Shown piece after piece: positions 22,858 to 32,213 of a stretch of DNA of 64,000 nucleotides. The stretch's first letter is position 1. Each line of letters opens with the position of its first letter. The notes beneath the pieces were generated by a model. That model worked only from the letters and a program-made list of their open reading frames with translations. It was not told the DNA's origin and made no database searches. Where the stretch lies: positions 265,477,709 through 265,541,708 of the forward strand of contig OY998175.1 of assembly GCA_963921935.1 (NCBI GenBank). The letters run 5' to 3'. The translations under genes and the position numbers were made by a program. Source of the stretch: Galeruca laticollis (lineage: Eukaryota; Arthropoda; Insecta; Coleoptera; Chrysomelidae).

Positions 22858-23898
22858 TTATCGAATCATTTCAGTCGAAGCTGACGAAGGCCTCATTGCG
22901 TCAATTGTTTCCTGATGATGGCCCGAGTCTAGTTGCAGATATGGTTTTATTGAATGGCTGCTATCATGACCGGTTATTTCAATTAATTGTTGTTCTCCAA
23001 TTCCCGTTTTGGCTAAACTTGAAACAGCAGTGGCCCTTGCAGAATTATTCGCTATTTTAATCTTTTTGACATCAATTCCTATCAATGATGCAGTGGATTT
23101 GAACCAGGAAGATATTGCATTCTGTCCAACTGGACTGTACTTGTACCAGCCTTTGGAACTGGGATTCTTTCAGTTTGGATTTGGCGTCAAAAATAAATGC
23201 TTCGTTTTGATGGGGCCCCGCTTGCTTGTTAGTTTTTTCAACAGTCTCACTGAGCATATTACTTCGTTGAGTGTATTTGATACTAGCCATTTACTGTCAG
23301 CCGTTTTCTTTGAACTGCCTTTGGTGGTCTTGGAAAAACCGGGTTATACTCAATGCGGCCTGTTGGTTCCCCTTTATTGTCAATTTCCTCCACAAAATAT
23401 TCGGGTTGTGCTGCCGCTCCTTCATTTCTTCTCCTGGCCAATTCATGGCCAGCAACGTGGAAAAACTTTTTCTGCAGTTCTTCGGGAGTGTTTTCGTCCC
23501 AAAGCTCAATAATTTTTCTCAGCTCGTCTGCTGATAGTGCAGATGAAGTTTCCTTTCCCTTAGTTGGATCCATTTGTAGTATCCGGCGCTTAGAATTTTT
23601 TGCAGCTATTGCGTTCAAAAATTCGGAGAATGGATTAAATTTGCGATTATACTTTCCAGAAAAATATTCCTGCAACTGCTTAGCTGTGGAATTCCATACC
23701 ACTTTCTTGTAGTCTTCAGAGGATAAGCGCCAGTTCTTCCACAGGTATATCCGCTCTATGGAGATTATACGATTTTTCTGCGCAAAAGTGTGTAAACTGC
23801 CACCAAACGCTTGCCATCGATTCCCTGGTATTCGCGGGTGTCAACTGCTCAATCTCCTGGCGAATATTTTCTTTACTATCTTGACCGAAACGAAACAT
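22858..23898 (-). pseudogene. Crypton-type tyrosine recombinase, broken by frameshifts
   Basis: The protein starts at ATG 23898 and is read through four frames: 23898-23716, 23702-23283, about 23290-23072 and 23085-22858. Key blocks are ELWDENTPEELQKKFFHVAG, HELARRRNEGA (first catalytic Arg), EIDNKGEPTGRIEYNPVF, NNSARATAVSSL, IEITGHDSSHSIKPYLQL (His and the nucleophilic Tyr). The order and wording match the recombinase domain of Cryptons and the related ZMYM/QRICH1 proteins, which recombine DNA through a Tyr-DNA link. The usual HSxR of the second box is NSAR here. With about 345 residues it covers nearly a whole Crypton protein. Three frameshifts inactivate it. Cryptons have no inverted repeats, and none are seen. 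Confidence 0.75.
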
Positions 23899-24099
23899 TT
23901 TTTTACGTCGTGCTACTTGACATCTTAAAAAGTGAAATGATAATTTCGAGGTTAGTTACCATGGCAACTCAACAATCAAGTCGACCACACATTTTATGTT
24001 TCGCTGGTGACTTGATGAAGACAATAATTTGCATTGTTGGAATAAACTTTAAAAATATTTGATTTTCTTCCACAATTCGGTGTGGAATTTTTTTATCGT

Positions 24100-24222
24100 A
24101 TACCACGCGAAGTCAATTTGATATCCGGAAATTTTTTCTCGCTTATGAATATTTTTAGAAAGTTTTCAAAATATTCATGAGCTCGAAAAAATTTCCGAAA
24201 ATAATTTGACCGCTAGTGGTAT
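24100..24222. repeat. Palindromic MITE-like element
   Basis: Arms of about 55 bp begin TACCACGCG at the left and, inverted, TACCACTAGCG at the right. The inner halves contain CGGAAATTTTTTC and ATGAATATTTT on both sides. It is a short non-autonomous hairpin with no coding capacity; TA lies at the left edge. Confidence 0.7.
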
Positions 24223-25100
24223 TACTAGTGCAAACATTTAATTTTTAGAAAATTCTCTAGCATCATATGATTTTACTCAGTTCTTAGCGTATAATGTGCT
24301 ATTTATTATAGTATGTATACAGTACTAGGAATATTCTGTGGTCACATATGCTTAAGCGACAATGTGTTGGAAAGAAACACATATAAATACAGTGTATTAC
24401 TCTTTTTCTCAAACAAGACATCATAAAGTGGAAAACTTTTCAATGTACATGTCTATAAGCGACGACAATGTGTTTCTTACAAATATATATTGATTGTAGT
24501 TTTTGACAGGATATCAGGAAGAGTGAATATTCTAAAGTAAACTTAAACATTACCTACCGGCTTTCATTGTATATTTATATTAATTGTAAAATGCACTGTT
24601 CTAACACGAGAACAATTTATAAGTTCCTTTTAATTATGATAATTCGAGATGTTGTAACAGATCATGATAATTGATCCCATTTATTTGTTGAACATTTTAT
24701 TGTAATGTCGGAAATTGTTCTATTTTTCAGTTTGAAAGCGGTTAATACCTTCACTTTTTTCAGATTTGGCAACGTAGGAATATGTCGACTGAACATTTGG
24801 ATTGTTTTTATATGAATAAATAAAAATTGTTTTACTGTTTTTACGTCTGTTTTCAAGTGAGAAACGAACTCTTTGTGTAAATACACACAGTACAAATTAA
24901 AAAAAAAAACGCTTCCGATAATGAGCTAATAATGAAAATACCTATTATTTTTAAATAAAAGTAATATTCTGACGGGTAATAAATGAAAAAATTAAAAAAA
25001 AAAGATTCTTAACCCTCCTTTACAAGGGCGAGGCCTCTCAATCCATACCAAAATGTGTGTATGTATCTTTTATACTCATAGTAAAGGGTTAATTATTCAA
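24223..25100. other. AT-rich stretch without recognisable gene
   Basis: Only short frames are seen, with poly(A)-like runs near 24900 and 24990. No recognisable homology. Confidence 0.4.
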
Positions 25101-25105
25101 TAAAT

Positions 25106-25912
25106 TCAAATCAAATATTCGAATAAACCCCCGTTTTGTGCTGAATAGCAACCGAGCCGGTTATAAAATTCTTGACGGACATGTGGGAGCATTCGAGGTG
25201 TTATTTCCATACATACTTGTTGTATTTGTTCCGTAAGTTCAGTCAGAGGACTGGCACTGTTCTCTTGAAATACATTGATTCTCCATTTCACATAACCCCA
25301 GAAAAAGAAATTGTTGGGTGCTAGATTTGGATATCTAGCATGCCATCTAATGTTACCATTCGTTGAGATTTTCCGATTGGAAAATTGAGTGATTAAAAAA
25401 CTTATTGCTAATCGTCAATTATGCGATGCACAACCGTCATGTTGGTGCCAAATATCATTGGAGTTGACACCTAATTGAATAAGAGCAGTAATAGTTTAGT
25501 TTTGCAGCATATTCAAGTACTTTTTTCCGGTAAAATTGCCGTCAATAAAGAATGGTCCAAATAAATGTTCCCCTAATATTCAAGCCCAAAAATTTAACTT
25601 TCGGGGATAGAGTTCTACTATTGTAGTGTTTGTGTAGGTTTGTCCTGGACCAATATCCCATAACGGATGAATTATGTGCACCGTGTACGGGAAAAGTCGA
25701 TTCATCTGTGAACAAAATATTTTTTGAAAAGTTTGCATTCAATTGTATTTTCTCTATAACTATTGCACAAAATTACATTCTACGAAATTGATCGTCTGCA
25801 AATATTTCAGATTTTTTTCTGTTTAAAACTACTATATCCATTTTTTATTAATACAGTCCGAATTGTTTTCGTATCAACATCAAAATCCTTTGCAAATGAG
25901 TTCAGTTCAGTT
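25106..25912 (-). pseudogene. Mariner-like transposase, middle and C-terminal parts
   Basis: From 25912 downwards the minus strand first reads TELNSFAKDFDVDTKTIRTV, an HTH-type segment. The frame 25542-25742 gives NFSKNILFTDESTFPVHG with the first catalytic Asp. QHDGCASHN follows near 25430 (second Asp), and APNNFFFWGYVKWRINVF near 25300 stands where APxDFFLWG is usual, so the third Asp is Asn. The final frame (25106-25291) ends GLFEYLI. Several stops and frameshifts lie between. The start is cut by a BEL-type solo LTR that begins at about 25915; the N-terminus was not found beyond it. Confidence 0.75.
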
Positions 25913-25914
25913 TT

Positions 25915-26165
25915 CCCATCATGCCTGCGGAAAAGCGCGTAGTGGCAATGCCGCGTCTTAAAAGATTCTGGGTGGGACCATCTACTCGCGTGTGCGCAGT
26001 GAGTTGCAGATGAACAATCGTATCGATATGCATTGTAGCTTGTGCTGTAAATATTTTATATATGTTTCGATTTTAACCTTAAAATGAAGCTGGTTATTAG
26101 TGGATGTAAAAATTGGGTTTCGTTTCAAATAAACTGATATCGATCCTAAACATTGGTAGCCTTGC
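25915..26165 (+). repeat. Solo LTR of a BEL-type element
   Basis: The segment matches, over about 250 bp, the sequence that directly follows the BEL Pol gene and its polypurine run at 39372, and continues at 45004. Shared blocks include CCATCATGCCTGCGGAAAAG, AGTGGCAAYGCCGCGT, GCGCAGTGAGTTGCAGAT and TTAGTGGATGTAAAAATTGG, or its close variant. No BEL coding sequence adjoins it here, so it is a solo LTR or truncated end. Exact borders are uncertain by about 10 bp. Confidence 0.65.
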
Positions 26166-26318
26166 GTGGTTTTTCCTACTAAAAATGCAAGCAGAATCGA
26201 AGTTCGGGGTCATAATCACCATGTGCAAGTATCGAAACTGTTCCCGGTAGCCGTTGGCGTTGTATGTTGTTTTAGCCAGTTGCCCAGTTAGTAATTATTC
26301 TCTTGTCATATCGTTGAG

Positions 26319-26470
26319 ATGTTAGCATTTCATATTTAATTAGAGGTTACCCCTTTAATTTCATTGGATATTTTGCAAAAGCGTTTAGCACTTCATATTT
26401 TAGTAGATGTTACCGCTCTAATTTTTTTGGGCGTTTAGAGTCTCATATTTTGGTAGAGGTTCCTATTATC
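26319..26470. repeat. Short degenerate tandem repeat, about 50-60 bp unit
   Basis: Three units read GTTTAGCayTTCATATTTTAg, GTAGAGGTTACC and TCTAATTT in order, starting near 26322, 26382 and 26433. This lies upstream of a polypurine tract and LTR at 26831. Confidence 0.5.
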
Positions 26471-26830
26471 ATTGCTTACTGCACGTTGTTTAAATTTTTT
26501 TCAACATAATTACATCTAATTTTCAATTGTTATTATTAGTTATAGGTATGTGCATGTGTATTTACTTTTGTTAAGTTTTCAAAATGAATTTAAGTCTTGA
26601 ATTAGAAAGCAACAATTCTTGGACATTCATTGAATATGTTCCTTTCTTCTTCCCATTTCTCTTCTCTATGTTCTCATCTTCTTTTCATTTCTTGTTTGTT
26701 TTTTCGAACCTGTAAGCATTACTACATCTTCTTCTTTCTGATCATCACATTCCTGTAGTTTTGTCTACTTTTCTTTGTAGGCTGTTTATGTTTACAAAAA
26801 AAGTGATTCTTCGAATTTCTTTTTTTCTTC

Positions 26831-26869
26831 CGAGAAGAGGGGGTGTAACATGTCATCGTGACATGTTTC
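26831..26869 (+). repeat. Polypurine tract and start of an older LTR
   Basis: GAGAAGAGGGGG at 26832-26843 is directly followed by TGTAACATGTC. This is the standard junction of a polypurine tract with a 3' LTR of a gypsy-type element on the plus strand. The mag-type element inserted 26 bp into this LTR; the rest continues at 31269. No coding sequence of the older element is recognisable upstream. Confidence 0.5.
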
Positions 26870-27017
26870 TGTTTTATACTTTATATAGGTTTAATAATTA
26901 AATTAAACAATCCTGACTAACAATTAACTTTATTAATTCTAAGTGTCAAGTGACAATCAGTTGTCGGCATTACAACCACTATTGCCAACCGTTATTACCA
27001 AATATCACTATACAACA
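26870..27017 (-). repeat. 3' LTR of the mag-type element
   Basis: 148 bp, TGTTTTATACTTTATATAGG at the plus-strand left edge, ending ATACAACA. It matches 31116-31263 at all positions that I compared. Confidence 0.95.
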
Positions 27018-27030
27018 TCTTCCTCCTTAA
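27018..27030 (-). promoter_or_regulatory. Polypurine tract of the mag-type element
   Basis: On the minus strand AAGGAGGAAGA directly precedes the 3' LTR. It would prime plus-strand DNA synthesis. Confidence 0.8.
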
Positions 27031-27050
27031 GTAAGTTAATTGACACATAG

Positions 27051-30000
27051 TTAATACAATACAAAATCCTTAAACTTAGATGGTTTTTTGCAGACCCGCT
27101 TTTCGAGCGACTCTTGTTCAGGGCTCTGAACAACAGGCTCGTCACACTTATTTTTTAATTCTAAGTTATCATCAGCTAAAGTAGAATACAGTTTTTCTGT
27201 TTCATTACTATCACTATTACTACAATGACCTGTGCTATTAGGACTATTTTGAATTTGTTTATTAGTTATCGAAGGTTTTAAATGTAAGGTATTTCTTCTT
27301 AAAATATTATTATTTTCATTAGACACATAATAAGATCTGGGTGTTTCAGCTTCTGCAATTATTTTGCCTGGTACCCATACCTTGTCTTTGATAACAACAT
27401 TTTGACCTGGACAAAAATCAACATTTCTATTAACTGCTGACTTATCAAACTGAGCTTTATACTTTAGCTGTGATTGTAAAAGTTTGTCCTTTACATTTGT
27501 TTGAATTTTAGGCTTCAATTTGCACAAAGAGGATGGAAGCTTTGTACGTAATAACCTACTCATTAATAGTTCACTTGGACTAGCGTTTAAACTAGGAATT
27601 GGTGTGCTACGATATTCTAATAATGATATGCTTAAATCTTTTCCCTCCTCCTTGTGTTTTTTAATCATTTGTTTAGCAATGTGAACAGCTTTTTCTGCAA
27701 GTCCATTGCTTCGAGCATAATGGGGACTAGAAGTTATTATTTGGAAATTCCACTTCAATGCAAAATCTTTGAATTCCACTGACCCAAAAGGCATATTATC
27801 AGAATATATAATTTTAGGAATCCCATGATATGAAAATATATTTTTTAATTTAGATATTATTTCTCTAGCAGTTTTATACTTTAATTCAATTACTTCAATC
27901 CACTTAGAAAAACTGTCAATAACAACAAGATAATCTATACTCTGATATGTTAAAATATCTGTAGCAATGATTTCAAAAGGTAATTCAGGTACCTTGTGTA
28001 ATAACAGTTTTTCTTTTTTGTTTGATGCATTAAATTTTTCACAGATTTTACAACGTGCAACCATATTATCAATATCTTTGTACATGCCAGGCCAATAAAG
28101 TATGTTTTTAGCTCGTAGTTTTGTTTTAGTCATCTCCATGTGTCCTTCATGTAACAGTTTCAGCATAGTTGATCTTAATGATTGAGGTATAACTATTCTA
28201 TTATTATAATAAATTATACCTTCATCTACAATAATTTCATTTTCAATTGTGTAAAACTTTTTCATGTAACCTGTGAGTTTTTTCTGTTTTGGCCAACCTT
28301 TGATATGATATTCAGCGACTTTACTTAATAATGTGTCTGTTTCACTAGCTTTCCTTAGATCATAGAGTTCATTTAAATTATTATTATAACGATTAATACA
28401 ATGTACTTGACCATTTATTAAACTTTCACTCTCACTATTTTCTTTAATAAAGTTCCTGGACAATAAATCTGCTATATATTGTGATTTTCCTGGTAAATAC
28501 CGCAATTCAATGTCATATATTAATAATTTTAGTCTCATTTTTTGAAGACGTTGGGAAGGTATAAGTGAAATATCTTTATTCATTATAGAAATAAGTGGTT
28601 TATGATCATTAAAAGCAACAACTTTTCTACCATATATTAAGTAATGAAACTTACGACACGCAAATATTAAACTCAACATTTCTTTTTCAATTTGCGAATA
28701 TGCTATTTCTGTGTTTGACATACTCCTTGAAGCAAACGAAACAGGTCTTTTGTTTTGAATTAGGCAGCAGCCTAATCCGTCTTTTGATGCATCCGAGTAA
28801 ATTTCTATATGTTTATTAACATCCAATTGATTTAATACCGGTGGCTTTGCAACTATTTCTTTAAGTTTGTTTAATGACTCCCTGTGTTTACTGGACCAAA
28901 ACCATGCTGAATCTTTTTTAAGTAATTCTCTTAATGGACTACAAATTGTGGACATGTTAGGTATATATTGTCTCAAATAGTTAAACATTCCTAACAATGA
29001 CTGAAGCTCTTTTTTATTTTTAGGTTCTTTTAGGTTTAAAATTGATTTTGTGTGTTCTTCTGAGGGTATTACACCATTTTTATTGAATTTATGACCCAAA
29101 AACTCTATATTGGCCTGTTTGTACTGTAATTTTCTAAGATTAAATTTTATATTTATCTTTTTAGCTAAACTTACAACTTTTTTTAATAACATATCATGTA
29201 ATTCCTCATTTTCAGTAGCGATGAGTAAGTCATCAAAATATATTACAATATTGTTAACATCAATTTTACCAAAGTATTTTTGAACCATATTAATGAATGC
29301 TTCGGGAGCACAAGACAATCCAAAAGGTAGCCTATTGAATTTATAAAACCCAAATGGTGTACTGAAGGTACAGAGATCTGATGATTCTTTATCAAGCTTA
29401 ATTTGCCAAAACCCTTGTTTCAGGTCTAACAAGGTATACAATTTTTTATTCAACAATTTTGGGCGAATGTCTTCAAACCGTGGTATCAAACAATAATCTC
29501 TTACAATTACTTTATTCAACTCATTGGGGTCCAGACAAATCCTTAATGATCCGTCTGGTTTCTCCACTAATACAACATTACTAGACCATTTCTTAGGCTC
29601 TGAAACTTTTGAAACTATACCGTTTTCAATCATTTTGTTTAACTCTTTTTCAAATTTATTCAAAAGTACTTGGGGTAGCCTTCTAGGCGGCCTTATTACT
29701 CCCTCTGCATTCACCTTGGTTTTTATTGTATAATATTCAGGAAATGCGCCTAACCCTTCAAATATCTCATTATTATTTTTTATAAATTCATTTTTGCTAT
29801 TTATTTTTAATGTGTCTATTTTACTATTTGTTATTTTCACAAGAAGATTAAATTTTTTACATACCTGTAGTACTAAAATAGGCATTACATTTTTATTTAC
29901 TACAGCAAACTCTACATCACCTATACTATTATTTATTTTACAACTTAGTTTTATGTTACCTAGGGGCTTGATTTTTTCTCCTCCAAAGGCTTCTAACAGC

Positions 30001-30977
30001 CCTCTGGACTCTCTTAACAGCTGATCATTACCAACAATTTTCTTAAAAGTTTTGAACGGAAGGACATTGACTTGTGCACCAGTATCCAGCTTAAAATTAA
30101 TTTTATGATTATTTATCTCTACATCCTGGGTCCAAATATCTTCTCTGCTGTGAGTGCAAACAGTATTTACTGTGTCGTTTAATGAATGAACTTGGAAGAG
30201 TTCAGTAATATCTTCAATGCTATCTTCTTCTTCAACATTAATTTCTTGTACATTTTTATTATTGTACATTTGATTTTTGGTACTTCTACAGCCCACTGCA
30301 AAATGATTAGCTTTTTTGCAGTTCTTACAATATTTACCATAAGCAGGGCATTCTCTGGGCCCATGTTTATAATTGCACTTTTTGCAACGATATTTTAGTT
30401 TCTCATTTCTGTCATCTTTTAATTCATCTATATGATTTTCAACATGAAGACTTTTTACTTGTTTTTTACTTATTTCTGCGGCTTGACAGGTTTTAATTGC
30501 ATCATTTAATTTTAAGTCTGCCATTCTCAATAATCTCTCTTGCAGCTCTCTGGAGTTTACGCCTAAAACTATTTTGTCTCGAAGCATTTCATCTTCTTGT
30601 TCTTTGAATTCACATGTTTTTACTAAGGTTTTTATGTCTCTTAAGAACACTGCGAAGTCTTCATTTTCTTTCTGAATTCGTTGATGAAATATGAATCTCT
30701 CAAATATTACATTTCTTCTCGGATTTACATAATCATCAAAAGCTTTTATTATTATTTCTGGCTTTTTCTCATCCTCTTCATTTAAATTGAATGTATTAAA
30801 AAGATCTAGTCCTTCTTCGCCAAGGAAGTTTAATAGGACTGCAGCTTTTACTTCAGGGGTTTTGGAATTGTTGCCAGATGCCGTCATGTATATTTCATAG
30901 CTTTGTTTAAACTTTTTCCAATTGTTGGCAATATTTTCATCAACGATAAGATTTTTGGGGGGCTTAAACAGTTCCAT
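27051..30977 (-). CDS. gag-pol: Gag-Pol polyprotein of a mag-type gypsy retrotransposon
   Basis: One frame of 1308 codons; the first ATG is at 30977 (the frame is open a little further from a GTG). Gag occupies roughly residues 1-190, followed by two zinc knuckles at about 197-230 (CKKCNYKHGPREC and CKNCKKANHFAVGC). The aspartic protease has DTG at about 298-300. Reverse transcriptase has YFDD at about 580-583. RNase H starts with SDASKDG near 728. Integrase has its HHCC domain at about 943-980 and catalytic D1007, D1060 and E1095, with the usual D-x34-E spacing. All catalytic residues are present. Gag and Pol are in one frame without a shift, as in mag-lineage elements. It would make, mature and integrate the element's DNA copy. 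Confidence 0.95.
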   Translation of the reverse strand: MELFKPPKNLIVDENIANNWKKFKQSYEIYMTASGNNSKTPEVKAAVLLNFLGEEGLDLFNTFNLNEEDEKKPEIIIKAFDDYVNPRRNVIFERFIFHQRIQKENEDFAVFLRDIKTLVKTCEFKEQEDEMLRDKIVLGVNSRELQERLLRMADLKLNDAIKTCQAAEISKKQVKSLHVENHIDELKDDRNEKLKYRCKKCNYKHGPRECPAYGKYCKNCKKANHFAVGCRSTKNQMYNNKNVQEINVEEEDSIEDITELFQVHSLNDTVNTVCTHSREDIWTQDVEINNHKINFKLDTGAQVNVLPFKTFKKIVGNDQLLRESRGLLEAFGGEKIKPLGNIKLSCKINNSIGDVEFAVVNKNVMPILVLQVCKKFNLLVKITNSKIDTLKINSKNEFIKNNNEIFEGLGAFPEYYTIKTKVNAEGVIRPPRRLPQVLLNKFEKELNKMIENGIVSKVSEPKKWSSNVVLVEKPDGSLRICLDPNELNKVIVRDYCLIPRFEDIRPKLLNKKLYTLLDLKQGFWQIKLDKESSDLCTFSTPFGFYKFNRLPFGLSCAPEAFINMVQKYFGKIDVNNIVIYFDDLLIATENEELHDMLLKKVVSLAKKINIKFNLRKLQYKQANIEFLGHKFNKNGVIPSEEHTKSILNLKEPKNKKELQSLLGMFNYLRQYIPNMSTICSPLRELLKKDSAWFWSSKHRESLNKLKEIVAKPPVLNQLDVNKHIEIYSDASKDGLGCCLIQNKRPVSFASRSMSNTEIAYSQIEKEMLSLIFACRKFHYLIYGRKVVAFNDHKPLISIMNKDISLIPSQRLQKMRLKLLIYDIELRYLPGKSQYIADLLSRNFIKENSESESLINGQVHCINRYNNNLNELYDLRKASETDTLLSKVAEYHIKGWPKQKKLTGYMKKFYTIENEIIVDEGIIYYNNRIVIPQSLRSTMLKLLHEGHMEMTKTKLRAKNILYWPGMYKDIDNMVARCKICEKFNASNKKEKLLLHKVPELPFEIIATDILTYQSIDYLVVIDSFSKWIEVIELKYKTAREIISKLKNIFSYHGIPKIIYSDNMPFGSVEFKDFALKWNFQIITSSPHYARSNGLAEKAVHIAKQMIKKHKEEGKDLSISLLEYRSTPIPSLNASPSELLMSRLLRTKLPSSLCKLKPKIQTNVKDKLLQSQLKYKAQFDKSAVNRNVDFCPGQNVVIKDKVWVPGKIIAEAETPRSYYVSNENNNILRRNTLHLKPSITNKQIQNSPNSTGHCSNSDSNETEKLYSTLADDNLELKNKCDEPVVQSPEQESLEKRVCKKPSKFKDFVLY

Positions 30978-31097
30978 GTCGTGTCTTCTTAATTGCACAC
31001 GTGTTTTTTACTAGCCTAACCTCACTTATTTCTTAATATATTATTAATTTTCTTACTGGGGTTTGAGAATTTTCAATATTACTCTACACACTTCTAA

Positions 31098-31115
31098 CTT
31101 GATTAAGCAGCGCCA
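31098..31115 (-). promoter_or_regulatory. Primer-binding site of the mag-type element
   Basis: On the minus strand TGGCGCTGCTTAATCAAG directly follows the 5' LTR. TGG complements the CCA end of a tRNA. I cannot name the tRNA with certainty. Confidence 0.7.
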
Positions 31116-31263
31116 TGTTTTATACTTTATATAGGTTTAATAATTAAATTAAACAATCCTGACTAACAATTAACTTTATTAATTCTAAGTGTCAAGTGAC
31201 AATCAGTTGTCGGCATTACAACCACTATTGCCAACCGTTATTACCAAATATCACTATACAACA
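31116..31263 (-). repeat. 5' LTR of the mag-type element
   Basis: 148 bp, the same as 26870-27017. It is followed by the GTTTC target duplication at 31264-31268. Confidence 0.95.
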
Positions 31264-31268
31264 GTTTC

Positions 31269-31770
31269 AATTTTATTCAGTTATTTAAAAGGGGTACTCA
31301 TTCATCTGCTACTTCCACCTCTAATTCAAAATCATTTTATTTCAATATGTTAAGAACGCGTAGAATGACCGTTTTTACATCTGTAAAAGTTTCTTTTTAA
31401 ACGACGATTCGAGTCAAATCGGTCACTTCTCCTCTAAAAATCAAATTAATATTCAGCACAATAATTATACTTTGTGTGTGATATTACACTGTCTTGCTGC
31501 TCTGCAGTACGTAATACCTAAAGCCAATTGAACCCAGAAGTCGCCCTCGCCAGAATCCAGACCACCGACGGCTCAAGAACTTGTCGATACCGCTGAGAGC
31601 TGTACGTCCCGATTCTCTCAAAGATCTTGAGTTGGAGATTTTCATTGTAATACTGATTTTTATTCGTATTGTATTGTCAGTACATGGTTTATGTGAATTA
31701 ATTTTGGTATTGAATAAATCCATTTTTCCCGAAATTTTTGTTATTGATTCACGTTATCCCAATTGAGGTA
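31269..31770 (+). repeat. Remainder of the older LTR split by the mag-type element
   Basis: After the GTTTC duplication the plus strand continues the LTR that starts at 26844. An AATAAA near 31710 would be its poly(A) signal, and the end probably lies within the next 60 bp, but no clear CA terminus can be fixed. Confidence 0.4.
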
Positions 31771-31790
31771 ATAAAAAATAGTGTAACTGA

Positions 31791-31840
31791 AGGGCCCCCT
31801 AAACGTAACAATAAATTTGTTCAATTTGTTTGTACATACA
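31791..31840 (+). repeat. Left terminal inverted repeat of Harbinger element
   Basis: It pairs with 35875-35924 at about 80 percent identity over 50 bp, best in the outer 35 bp. Confidence 0.8.
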
Positions 31841-32213
31841 AATAACACAACAAAATGTTTTTAAACTACACATTCATACTAGTCATATAAAACATGTTTA
31901 ATTAAACATATCCGTACAAACATAATTTAACCCTAGATTATGCATATAGTTTAAATGTAATGTTTGCGCAAAGATGTCCAGTGAAGGGAAAAATAACTCC
32001 AACTTGTTTGTACCAACATCAATACAATCGATTTGTTTGCGTTACCCTTACACGTTACAGCACCCGTGTAGTTAAACATTTTGTTTGTACATACTAATCA
32101 TTGAAACCCAAGAAGTAGAATCTGCAGACTTTGATATTTTGTTGGAAAAACAATTCGAATAAACAAGTCCGTGCATGTAGTGGTACGATTTTAGTGATTT
32201 GGTGGTTGACAAA

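Larger units (their letters stand above)
26870..31263 (-). mobile_element. Complete mag-type Ty3/gypsy LTR retrotransposon, apparently intact
   Basis: The element is 4394 bp long with two 148 bp LTRs, TGTT...AACA, that I find identical base by base. A perfect 5 bp target duplication, GTTTC, lies at 26865-26869 and 31264-31268. In the minus orientation the order is 5' LTR, primer-binding site, one long Gag-Pol frame, polypurine tract and 3' LTR. No envelope frame is present. Identical LTRs and an unbroken frame mean the insertion is recent and could be competent. Confidence 0.95.

Noticed and set aside
22836..23534. Plus-strand frames at 22836-23060, 23009-23512 and 23271-23534
   Set aside because: All are antisense shadows of the Crypton recombinase.
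29524..30398. Plus-strand frames inside the mag-type Gag-Pol
   Set aside because: Antisense shadows of the intact 1308-codon frame.
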